DNA from: an uncultured beta proteobacterium
Lineage (GTDB): Bacteria > Pseudomonadota > Gammaproteobacteria > Burkholderiales > Burkholderiaceae_C
Direction of reading: 5' to 3'
NCBI GenBank assembly: GCA_903928325.1
Contig: CAIYQF010000190.1
Location: 1-13,077, forward strand
Length of the DNA stretch: 13,077 nt
In this document: positions 1-6,253 of the stretch, in pieces
Layout of the letters: every line of letters starts with the position of its first letter
How positions within the stretch are numbered: the first letter of the stretch is position 1
Program-made: the position numbers and the translations under genes
The notes under the pieces: generated by a model
Told to the model about the DNA's origin: nothing
Seen by the model: only the letters and a program-made list of their open reading frames with translations
The model's database searches: none

Positions 1-1007
1 GAATTGCGCTTCATGATGGAGGTGATCTCGACTGCGGCTGTGCCTTCATCCTTCATGCGTCCGAGGCGCAGGCAACTCTGGAGGGCAAGCGTGATTTCGG
101 TTTGCATGTCGGCCAGCTTTTTCTGGATCAGCTGGTTGGCGGCCAGGGGGCGGCCAAATTGTTTGCGGTCCAGCGTGTACTGGCGCGCGCGCAGCCAGCA
201 GTCTTCGGCCGCGCCCAGCGCGCCCCAGGCGATGCCATAGCGTGCGCTGTTCAAGCAAGTGAAGGGGCCTTTGAGGCCGCGCACCTCGGGGAAGGCGTTT
301 TCTTCCGGGCAAAACACGCCGTCCATCACGATTTCACCGGTAATGCTGGCGCGCAAGCCCACCTTGCCGTGTATGGCCGGGGCGCTCAGGCCGACCATAC
401 CCTTTTCGAGCACAAAGCCGCGGATCGCACCTACGGCGCCGCTTTCGCTCACTTCCTTGGCCCAAACCACAAACACGTCGGCAATCGGGCTGTTGCTGAT
501 CCACATCTTGGAGCCGCTGAGCTTGTAGCCACCTGGCACTTTGAGCGCGCGGGTGACCATGCTTTGCGGGTCGGAGCCGTGGTCGGGCTCGGTCAAGCCA
601 AAGCAGCCGATCCACTGGCCCGTGGCCAGCTTTGGCAGGTATTTTTGGCGTTGCGGCTCGGTACCAAACTCAAAAATCGGCACCATCACCAGCGAGCTTT
701 GCACGCTCATCATGGAGCGGTAGCCGCTGTCGACGCGTTCCACCTCGCGCGCAATCAGGCCGTAGGCGACGTAGTTAAGTGCAGGACCGCCATAGGCCTC
801 GGGGATGGTGGGGCCCAGCAGGCCCAATTCGCCCATTTCCCGAAAAATAGCCACGTCCGTCGTGCCCTCGCGAAATGCCTGGGTCACGCGGGGCAGCAAG
901 CGGTCTTGGCAGTAGGCGGCGGCGGCGTCGCGCACCATGCGCTCGTCATCGCTGAGCTGCGTGTCCAGCAAAAAAGGGTCTTGCCAATTGAAAGCGGCGT
1001 GGGCCAT
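1..1007 (-). CDS. gcdH: Glutaryl-CoA dehydrogenase, 3' end cut by the window
   Basis: Acyl-CoA dehydrogenase-fold flavoenzyme that oxidises and decarboxylates glutaryl-CoA to crotonyl-CoA in lysine, tryptophan and aromatic breakdown, passing electrons to electron-transfer flavoprotein in the cytoplasm. About 335 of the usual ~395 residues are visible. The N-terminus FNWQDPFLLDTQLSDDERMV (residues 6-25) is characteristic of GcdH rather than other acyl-CoA dehydrogenases. RVDSGYRSMMSVQSSLVM (91-108) and the flavin/substrate segment LTEPDHGSDP (138-147) also fit. The catalytic glutamate lies in the C-terminal part, outside the window. The ATG at 1007 is preceded by GGAG at a 9-base spacing on the minus strand. 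The gene lies 119 bp downstream of the TonB receptor on the same strand with no obvious terminator between them, but there is no functional reason to link the two. Family assignment is firm; the truncation is only the window edge. Confidence 0.93.
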   Translation of the reverse strand, partial: MAHAAFNWQDPFLLDTQLSDDERMVRDAAAAYCQDRLLPRVTQAFREGTTDVAIFREMGELGLLGPTIPEAYGGPALNYVAYGLIAREVERVDSGYRSMMSVQSSLVMVPIFEFGTEPQRQKYLPKLATGQWIGCFGLTEPDHGSDPQSMVTRALKVPGGYKLSGSKMWISNSPIADVFVVWAKEVSESGAVGAIRGFVLEKGMVGLSAPAIHGKVGLRASITGEIVMDGVFCPEENAFPEVRGLKGPFTCLNSARYGIAWGALGAAEDCWLRARQYTLDRKQFGRPLAANQLIQKKLADMQTEITLALQSCLRLGRMKDEGTAAVEITSIMKRN

Positions 1008-1126
1008 GGGGGAGGTCTCCAAAACGGGGGGCGGTCAAAAGCGCCAATGGTAGCCTCTGGGCACAGGGCACCACACACCGCCGGGCGATGTGGGCCGTCG
1101 TGCGCGGGTCGGGCAGCGCGCGTGGC

Positions 1127-3238
1127 TTACAGCGGTGTGCTTAAGCTTAGACCGACGGTCCAGTTTTGGGGCAGGCCAGGCTCGTAAAACTGGGAGCTGG
1201 ACTGGTTTACGATGACCGAGCCCACGTAGCGCTCGTCAGCCACGTTGTTCACCCTGCCATATAGCGTTACGGTGGTCTTGTTCAGCACCCAGCGCTGGCT
1301 GGCGCTGAGGTTGATCACGGTACGGCCATCGGCCGAAGCGGTGTTGAGGTCGTCGGCGTAAATGCGTCCGGTCTGGACCAGCTCTACCGCCACACGTGCG
1401 CCTGGTGTGGCTTGGCCCTTGGCCGCGTTCGCGGGCTCGCTGGTCCAGGCCAGCTCTGCGAATACCGACGTAGCCGGAATGCCGGGAATCTTGCTGCCTG
1501 CGGGCACCTGGCTTACAGAGCCGCACAGCGCGGTAACCGCGCACTTGAAGGCCTGTGAATACTGGGCATCGATTGCCGATGCAGACAAGCTCGCTGCAAT
1601 GTGCGGGCTAACGAGCACGCTGCTGGCCAGCTCCCACCCGGTGCGCGAGGTGCCCGGTGCATTGCCATAGGCGCTGGAGCCGGAGTTTTGCACGACGATG
1701 ATCTCGTCGGTGGAGTCGATCTGGAACACGGAAAAGTCCAGTCGCGACACGCGGTTTGGCACCCATTTGCTGCCGATTTCATAGTGGCGGCTGCTGGCTG
1801 CGTTAAGTAAGGGGTTGAAAACGGCCTTGGGCGCGCTGGTAGTGGTTTTTGTATAGGCCATTTCTGCCAGGGTGGGCGTCTCAAAGCCTTGGCCATAGTT
1901 GGCGTACAGGTTGATGTGCTGGTTGGCGTAGTAGGTCAGGCCCAGCACCGGGTTGGCCGAGCGGTAGCTGACATTGCCCGAGCCGTCTGGGTTGCTGCTG
2001 GTGACCAGGTAGTCATCGCTCACAAATCGCACGGTGCTATAGCGCAGACCCCCGACGAGGGAGACTTCGTCGGACACGTGGGCGCTTCCTTGTACGAAAA
2101 AGTCGCTGTTCTCGGCCTGGTTGTCCTCGCTGCGGGTGAGGCTGCCCGATTTTTGGCCATTGACGCTTGCGCCGCCCTCACGGTACTCGCGTGAACGGTC
2201 AAACTCGTAGCCGCTGGCCCACTCCACGGGCATGTCGCCCCAATGCGATTTTTCGTTGTATTGCAGGCCCAGACCGTAGTAGCGGCGGTTGAGCCCAATC
2301 CACGCCGCAGTGCTTTGGTATTGCAGGTTGTCCCGTGTGCCGTAGTACGCCCGGGTGGTAAACGAGCGGTCCTGGTCCACTGTGTAGGTGGCAGAGCCGC
2401 CGAGCTGGTTTTGCAAAACAATTTTGCGCGCCATGGTCGTCACCGCGCTGCTGCCAGCTGCTGCCGGGTTGGTCAACTGGGCGCGGGTCAGGCCCAGCGG
2501 GTCTTGTGCCAGGGGCATATCAAACTGGTTGAACACCAGGTTCACGTGCGTCTGCTCGTTGGTGTTGAAGTCCATCTTGCCGTTGAACTGCTTGCGCTCG
2601 GTACGGCTGTTGTCGCGGTAGCCGTCAACCGTGAAGGTGCTGTAGTCGGCCACGATGCCATAGTCTCCGACGGTATCGCCCCATTGGTAGTCGCTGCGGT
2701 GCATGCCATAGGAGCCCACGAAAAGCTGGTGGCCCAGCGTGGGCTCTTTGGGCGCGGCACTGGTAAAGGCCTGAATCACTCCGCCTGATGAGTTGCCGTA
2801 CAGCAGCGCCATGGGTCCGCGTAAGACCTCCATGCGATCGGTCGAGGTCAGGCTCACCGACGAGCCCTGGCCCTGCCCGTCCGGGGTGGTGGCTGGAATG
2901 CCGTCAATCAACAGGCGGACGCCGCGAATGCCAAATGCCGATCGCGCGCCAAAGCCACGAATGGAAATCTGCAAATCCTGCGCGTAGTTGCTGCGGTCCA
3001 GGATGGTCAGGCCCGGCACCCGGCTCAATGACTCGGACAAATTGACCTGCGGCCCTCCGTTTTGGATGGCGTTGCGGTCCACCGACTGGATGGCTGCTGG
3101 GGTGTCAAAACTGCGTGCTTGCGCCCGCGAGGCGCTGACCACGACCTCGTCGAGTGTTTGCGCAAAGCTCGGTGCCAGTAAACCAGCAAAAAAGGCAAGG
3201 GCTGCTGCTTGGGGGGTGCGCTGGAATGTTGGGAACAT
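1127..3238 (-). CDS. pqqU: TonB-dependent outer-membrane receptor, YncD/PqqU-like (probable PQQ uptake)
   Basis: Predicted 703-residue outer-membrane active transporter. The signal peptide spans residues 1-27 (cut after SFA-Q), a TonB-box-like DEVVVSAS follows at 30-37, the plug covers about 45-160 and the 22-strand barrel the rest. The plug carries NYAQDLQISIRGFGARS (84-100) and IDGIPATTPDGQGQ (111-124); the end carries YVGSVIVNQS (671-680) and FYEPG (684-688). From memory these match E. coli YncD, the TonB-dependent transporter of pyrroloquinoline quinone (PqqU), including a cysteine pair in a late loop (Cys566, Cys572). PQQ as substrate is inferred from this likeness and from the divergent PQQ-enzyme gene; an iron-chelate receptor is the main alternative. 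The ATG at 3238 was chosen because it gives a clean signal peptide; a TTG at 3361 would add 41 unlikely residues. There is no Shine-Dalgarno, only a T-rich leader. The last residues, STPL, lack the usual terminal aromatic. Confidence 0.9.
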   Translation of the reverse strand: MFPTFQRTPQAAALAFFAGLLAPSFAQTLDEVVVSASRAQARSFDTPAAIQSVDRNAIQNGGPQVNLSESLSRVPGLTILDRSNYAQDLQISIRGFGARSAFGIRGVRLLIDGIPATTPDGQGQGSSVSLTSTDRMEVLRGPMALLYGNSSGGVIQAFTSAAPKEPTLGHQLFVGSYGMHRSDYQWGDTVGDYGIVADYSTFTVDGYRDNSRTERKQFNGKMDFNTNEQTHVNLVFNQFDMPLAQDPLGLTRAQLTNPAAAGSSAVTTMARKIVLQNQLGGSATYTVDQDRSFTTRAYYGTRDNLQYQSTAAWIGLNRRYYGLGLQYNEKSHWGDMPVEWASGYEFDRSREYREGGASVNGQKSGSLTRSEDNQAENSDFFVQGSAHVSDEVSLVGGLRYSTVRFVSDDYLVTSSNPDGSGNVSYRSANPVLGLTYYANQHINLYANYGQGFETPTLAEMAYTKTTTSAPKAVFNPLLNAASSRHYEIGSKWVPNRVSRLDFSVFQIDSTDEIIVVQNSGSSAYGNAPGTSRTGWELASSVLVSPHIAASLSASAIDAQYSQAFKCAVTALCGSVSQVPAGSKIPGIPATSVFAELAWTSEPANAAKGQATPGARVAVELVQTGRIYADDLNTASADGRTVINLSASQRWVLNKTTVTLYGRVNNVADERYVGSVIVNQSSSQFYEPGLPQNWTVGLSLSTPL

Positions 3239-3278
3239 GGGGAAAAAAAAGGATGAAAAAAGAACACTTAGCGCTACA

Positions 3279-3307
3279 ATAATAGTCTGAGCGCGAACCC
3301 TAAAGTA
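3279..3307 (-). promoter_or_regulatory. Possible promoter of the PqqU-like receptor
   Basis: On the minus strand TATTAT (3284 to 3279) resembles a -10 hexamer and would start transcription about 34 bases before the receptor ATG. The matching -35 position, 17 bp upstream, reads TACTTT and is poor, so an activator or another start point is possible. Confidence 0.25.
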
Positions 3308-3325
3308 CCATTTTTTTGGCCGCAC

Positions 3326-3358
3326 ATTGAAAATTTCTGGTCGGGAAAATATTTCAAT
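3326..3358. promoter_or_regulatory. Inverted repeat in the divergent receptor/dehydrogenase intergenic region
   Basis: Perfect 7-bp arms ATTGAAA (3326-3332) and TTTCAAT (3352-3358) are separated by 19 bp in the roughly 300-bp AT-rich gap (3239-3536) between the PqqU-like receptor and the PQQ-dehydrogenase-like gene. Its position upstream of both genes suits a shared operator. In AT-rich DNA a repeat of this size can occur by chance, so the regulatory role is a guess. The rest of the gap holds A and T homopolymer tracts and promoter-like hexamers, with no open frame that looks real. Confidence 0.3.
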
Positions 3359-3402
3359 CAAGCGGTGAATTAATAGTCCCAGATTTACCCAATTTCCAAG
3401 GG

Positions 3403-3431
3403 TTTACACCATGTGGACGAACAAATTTAAC
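3403..3431 (+). promoter_or_regulatory. Candidate sigma-70 promoter of the PQQ-dehydrogenase-like gene
   Basis: TTTACA (3403-3408, five of six -35 bases) and TTTAAC (3426-3431, four of six -10 bases) are separated by the ideal 17 bp. Transcription would start near 3438, leaving a leader of about 100 bases before the ATG at 3537. No known riboswitch fold was recognised in that leader. Confidence 0.35.
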
Positions 3432-3536
3432 GCATTAAAGTCGCAACCAAGCGCTGCCTGCATGGTCGTTCATTCGGGGTTTGGTGCTGTCAGGGTACTG
3501 CTGGTTTGTGGGCCCGGCTATTTTTACGGAGACGAT

Positions 3537-4847
3537 ATGACAGCAAAATTTGGAACTGTAATTAAACGCAGTGCAACCGCCTTGGCCATCGGTCTGGCAT
3601 TCTCATTCTCCAGCACCGGCTTTGCCGCAGGTGACGAGGCCAACTTGGAAAAGCTCGGCTCGTTCAAAAAGACCGATACGCCACCGCCCAAGCGCATTCC
3701 CCAAGGTGGAAAGTACGCTGATAACTTGACAAAAATGCTCAAGGAAATCAAGTTGCCTGACGGTTTCAAGATTGAGCTGTTTGCCACCGTGCCTGATGCG
3801 CGTGGTATCGCAGTGAGTCGCAACACAGCAGCTGTTTGGGTCGGCACCCGCAAGAACAATGTGTATTTCGCCAACGACCGCGATATGAGTAACGTGGCCA
3901 CGACCGTGGAAGACTTCAGCCCGAGCGTTAAATTTGACATCCCCGCGGGCGTTTGCTACACGCCTGATGGTTTCATGTACGTGGTTGAGCGCAATCGCGT
4001 GATGATGTTCCCGGCCGTTGAGTATTTCACCGAAGGTTCTGACACCGTGGCCATCGCCGTGGTTAAACAAGGCGACCTGATTCCAGCCGAAGAGGAGTCG
4101 TACAACCATACCGCCCGTGCTTGCGCTATCGGACCTGACAACCGCCTGTACATCACGATGGGTCAGCCCTTTAACGTGACGCCACCTGAAAAAGTGGATA
4201 TGTACCGTAAGGTCGGTATTGGCGCGATCCTGAGCTTTAACCGTGATGGTGGAGACCGCCAAGTGGTGGCCACCGGCGTGCGCAACTCTTCTGGTTTGGC
4301 TTTTAACCCCAAAGACGGCAGCCTGTGGTTTACCGACAACCAGGTTGACGGCATGGGTGACGAAACGCCTCCTGGCGAGCTGAACAAGATCCCTGCTGTC
4401 AATGGCAAGCTGCAAACGGGCGGTTGGTATGGATTCCCTTACTACGGTGGCGGTAACGTCCGCACCGACGATTACAAGGACAAGCAAATTCCTAAAGAGT
4501 TGGCAGACAAATACGTCAAGCCACAAGTGGAAATGGTGGCCCACGCTGCTGATTTGGGCATGATGTTCTACACGGGTAACCAGTTCCCCGCCAAGTACAA
4601 AAACGCCATCTTCAGCGCACAGCACGGCTCCTGGAATGCGGTCAAGCCCCGTGGCGCCCGCATCATGGTGACCTACTTGGACGACAAGGGCAATGCGGCC
4701 AAAACCGAGCCTTTTGCTGAAGGTTGGATGAATGCTGACGGCGTTTACCTGGGCCGCCCAGTGGACGTGAAGCAGTACCATGATGGCTCTATCTTGGTGT
4801 CCGACGACAAGGCGGGTGCGGTGTACCGTATCTCCTACAACAAGTAA
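3537..4847 (+). CDS. Exported PQQ-dependent sugar/sorbosone dehydrogenase-like beta-propeller protein
   Basis: 436-residue periplasmic protein of the soluble glucose dehydrogenase / L-sorbosone dehydrogenase superfamily (COG2133 type), whose members bind PQQ and calcium in a six-bladed propeller and oxidise sugars or related compounds. The true substrate is unknown. Visible marks are a signal peptide (residues 1-30), the blade motif NHTARACAIGPDNRLYITMG with candidate catalytic His191, GVRNSSGLAF with the Arg-Asn pair (249-250) expected near PQQ, WFTDNQVDGMGDETPPGELN (264-283), AHAADLGMMFYTG (335-347) and HGSWN (363-367). The ATG at 3537 follows CGGAG with a 5-base gap and gives the signal peptide at once, so the longer frame from 3411 is rejected. 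The gene is divergent from the PqqU-like receptor and followed by a terminator and a cytochrome c gene, which would be its natural electron acceptor. The sequence looks less GC-rich than the flanking genes. Confidence 0.88.
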   Translation: MTAKFGTVIKRSATALAIGLAFSFSSTGFAAGDEANLEKLGSFKKTDTPPPKRIPQGGKYADNLTKMLKEIKLPDGFKIELFATVPDARGIAVSRNTAAVWVGTRKNNVYFANDRDMSNVATTVEDFSPSVKFDIPAGVCYTPDGFMYVVERNRVMMFPAVEYFTEGSDTVAIAVVKQGDLIPAEEESYNHTARACAIGPDNRLYITMGQPFNVTPPEKVDMYRKVGIGAILSFNRDGGDRQVVATGVRNSSGLAFNPKDGSLWFTDNQVDGMGDETPPGELNKIPAVNGKLQTGGWYGFPYYGGGNVRTDDYKDKQIPKELADKYVKPQVEMVAHAADLGMMFYTGNQFPAKYKNAIFSAQHGSWNAVKPRGARIMVTYLDDKGNAAKTEPFAEGWMNADGVYLGRPVDVKQYHDGSILVSDDKAGAVYRISYNK

Positions 4848-4864
4848 GCTGTAGTTTGTAGCAG

Positions 4865-4897
4865 CGGGCTGGACCGGCGGTTCAGCCCGTTTTTTTT
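4865..4897 (+). terminator. Strong intrinsic terminator after the dehydrogenase gene
   Basis: A 10-bp stem, CGGGCTGGAC (4865-4874) with GTTCAGCCCG (4880-4889) including one G-U pair, has a 5-base loop and is followed by eight T residues (4890-4897). It starts 17 bases after the stop codon and ends 28 bases before the cytochrome c start. Confidence 0.9.
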
Positions 4898-4925
4898 GCA
4901 ATATTCAAAAAGCGCGTGTGCCCCC

Positions 4926-5255
4926 ATGAGATTTATTCCAGTCACCTTTTTGCTTGCACTTTTGTCAAGCGCGCTCATTGCGCCCGCCAGCGCGGGCGAT
5001 GTCAATGCAGGCCGTGCACGTGCCGCGCAATGCTCGGTCTGCCATGGGGCAAACGGTATTTCTACCCTGGCTGAAGCACCCAATCTGGCTGGTCAATCCG
5101 GTGTCTATCTGCGCGAACAACTTCGCAATTACCGCAGCGGTAAACGCAATAGCGAGGTCATGGGCATTTTGGCCAAGCACCTGACCGACACCGAAATTGA
5201 CGACCTCGCGGCCTGGTTCTCGGCCATCGAGGTCGAGGCGAAATTACCTAAATAG
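4926..5255 (+). CDS. Small exported class I c-type cytochrome
   Basis: 109-residue periplasmic monohaem cytochrome, resembling cytochrome c553 or one half of cytochrome c4. The signal peptide covers residues 1-23 (ending ASA-G). The haem-binding site is CSVCH (36-40), and Met79 in SEVMG is the likely axial ligand. The segments APNLAGQ (51-57), YLREQL (61-66) and the final helix LTDTEIDDLAAWF (86-98) are typical of the family. It probably accepts electrons from the PQQ-dehydrogenase-like protein encoded just upstream and hands them to the respiratory chain; this is inferred from adjacency. The start at 4926 is set by the signal peptide; no clear Shine-Dalgarno is present. A TTG at 4896 would put the start inside the terminator T-run and is rejected. 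Only 28 bases separate the terminator from the ATG, so expression may depend on terminator readthrough. Confidence 0.9.
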   Translation: MRFIPVTFLLALLSSALIAPASAGDVNAGRARAAQCSVCHGANGISTLAEAPNLAGQSGVYLREQLRNYRSGKRNSEVMGILAKHLTDTEIDDLAAWFSAIEVEAKLPK

Positions 5256-5261
5256 GGTCGT

Positions 5262-5282
5262 TCACCTGGCCTTGGCAGGTGA
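5262..5282 (+). other. Hairpin just after the cytochrome c gene
   Basis: Perfect 7-bp arms TCACCTG (5262-5268) and CAGGTGA (5276-5282) have a 7-base loop and begin seven bases after the stop codon. There is no T-run, so it may be a weak terminator or a 3' mRNA-protecting structure. Confidence 0.4.
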
Positions 5283-5318
5283 GTCGCCGCCCCCAGAGCC
5301 TGCTGGCAACTTGGAGTC

Positions 5319-5340
5319 GGGAGGTTCGTGATAGCCTCCC
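5319..5340 (+). other. Hairpin in the leader of the MipA/OmpV-family gene
   Basis: GGGAGGTT (5319-5326) pairs with AGCCTCCC (5333-5340), with one G-U pair and a 6-base loop, 40 bases before the likely ATG at 5381. It has no T-run. It could be a leader structure or an operator; nothing here identifies a ligand or protein. Confidence 0.3.
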
Positions 5341-5380
5341 ACGTCTAGCAATCTTGCTTGCCACAACGACCAGGCCTTCT

Positions 5381-6247
5381 ATGTCCCCTGCTTTTCCATA
5401 CACGGGTGCCCGCGCCACGTGCTTAGCTGTTTGGCTCGTCTCCGTTTTGTGCACACTGTGGGGTGGCTCTGCCTTGGCGCAGGAGTCGGCGGCAGGTTTG
5501 CCCTTGTGGGAGATAGGTGGGTTTGCCGGCTCTTTGTCCGCCCCGGCCTACCCGGCGTCTGCTGAGCGATTCACCCGCAACCTGGCTTTACCCTATGTGA
5601 TTTACCGTGGCGACGTTTTGCGCGCTGACCGCGAAGGCGTGGGCGCGCGCTTGCAGCTGGCGCCGGGCTATGAGCTCGACTTTGGTGCCAGCGGATCGTT
5701 TGCGGCCAGTTCGGCCGATATTGCTGCGCGCCAGGATATGCCCGACTTGGGCACCTTGGTGGAGGTGGGTCCGCGTTTAAAGATCACTTTGGCGCGACCG
5801 GGGCCCGGCATGCGCGTGGGGCTGGACTTGCCAGTACGCGCGGTGGTCGAGATCCGTGGCGGCCTGCACAGCCAAGGGTTGGTGTTTGAACCCTCGCTGG
5901 TGCTCGAAGCCAGTGATGTGGGGGCCGGGTGGAGTCTGGCTGCCAAAGGCGGTTTGGTCTGGGGCGACCAGCAAATCAACCAGTATTTTTACGGCGTGCC
6001 GCTGGCCTATGCCACCCAGTTGCGGCCTTACTTTGAAGCCCAGTCTGGCCTGATCAGTGCGCGCATTAGCTTAAGTGCCAGCCATAACCTAAGCCCCGAT
6101 GTGCGCTTTTTTGGCTACGCACGCCTGGACCAATACGGTCTGGGCAGCAACACCAACAGTCCCTTGGCGCTGCAAACGTCCGGCCCGACCTTGGGCGTTG
6201 GCATGACGTGGACGCTGGGGCGCTCGGAGACCCGGGTAGGCAACTAA
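5381..6247 (+). CDS. MipA/OmpV-family outer-membrane protein
   Basis: 288-residue predicted outer-membrane beta-barrel of the MipA/OmpV family. E. coli MipA was described as a scaffold between the lytic transglycosylase MltA and PBP1B, but most homologues have no proven role and some respond to envelope or antibiotic stress. The signal peptide is residues 1-33 (ending ALA-Q). The opening LWEIGGFAGSLSAPAYPAS (42-60), followed by LPYVIYRGDVLRAD (70-83), is the family hallmark, and alternating hydrophobic strands continue to the end. The ATG at 5381 is preferred because it places the signal sequence near the N-terminus; a longer frame from 5279 adds 34 residues without export features. The ribosome site is weak. 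It lies 125 bp after the cytochrome gene with hairpins between, so co-transcription with the PQQ genes is possible but unproven. It ends six bases from the convergent permease gene. Confidence 0.87.
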   Translation: MSPAFPYTGARATCLAVWLVSVLCTLWGGSALAQESAAGLPLWEIGGFAGSLSAPAYPASAERFTRNLALPYVIYRGDVLRADREGVGARLQLAPGYELDFGASGSFAASSADIAARQDMPDLGTLVEVGPRLKITLARPGPGMRVGLDLPVRAVVEIRGGLHSQGLVFEPSLVLEASDVGAGWSLAAKGGLVWGDQQINQYFYGVPLAYATQLRPYFEAQSGLISARISLSASHNLSPDVRFFGYARLDQYGLGSNTNSPLALQTSGPTLGVGMTWTLGRSETRVGN

Positions 6248-6253
6248 GAGTAC

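Noticed and set aside
102..1187. Plus-strand open frame of 361 codons opposite gcdH
   Set aside because: It is antisense to a clear acyl-CoA dehydrogenase; composition is rich in Ala, His, Gly and Val with no recognisable family, as expected of an antisense frame in GC-rich DNA.
2243..2788. Plus-strand open frame of 181 codons opposite the TonB receptor
   Set aside because: Antisense to conserved barrel sequence, with no signal peptide, ribosome site or family motif.
3239..3361. Longer N-terminus for the TonB receptor from TTG at 3361
   Set aside because: It would place 41 residues before the signal peptide, translated from homopolymer-rich intergenic DNA, with no ribosome site.
3411..3536. 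Longer N-terminus for the PQQ-dehydrogenase-like protein from an ATG at 3411
   Set aside because: The ATG at 3537 has a good CGGAG ribosome site and starts directly with the signal peptide; the upstream stretch would bury the signal and overlaps a promoter-like sequence.
3603..4901. Minus-strand open frame of 432 codons opposite the PQQ-dehydrogenase-like gene
   Set aside because: Antisense shadow; its start is across the terminator, no ribosome site or family motif is seen, and the plus-strand protein has clear motifs throughout.
5262..5282. Calling the post-cytochrome hairpin an intrinsic terminator
   Set aside because: The stem is good but is followed by GC-rich sequence and not a T-run, so it is listed only as a hairpin.
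5279..5380. Longer N-terminus for the MipA/OmpV-family protein
   Set aside because: The added 34 residues precede a normal signal peptide and are encoded by the hairpin-containing leader.
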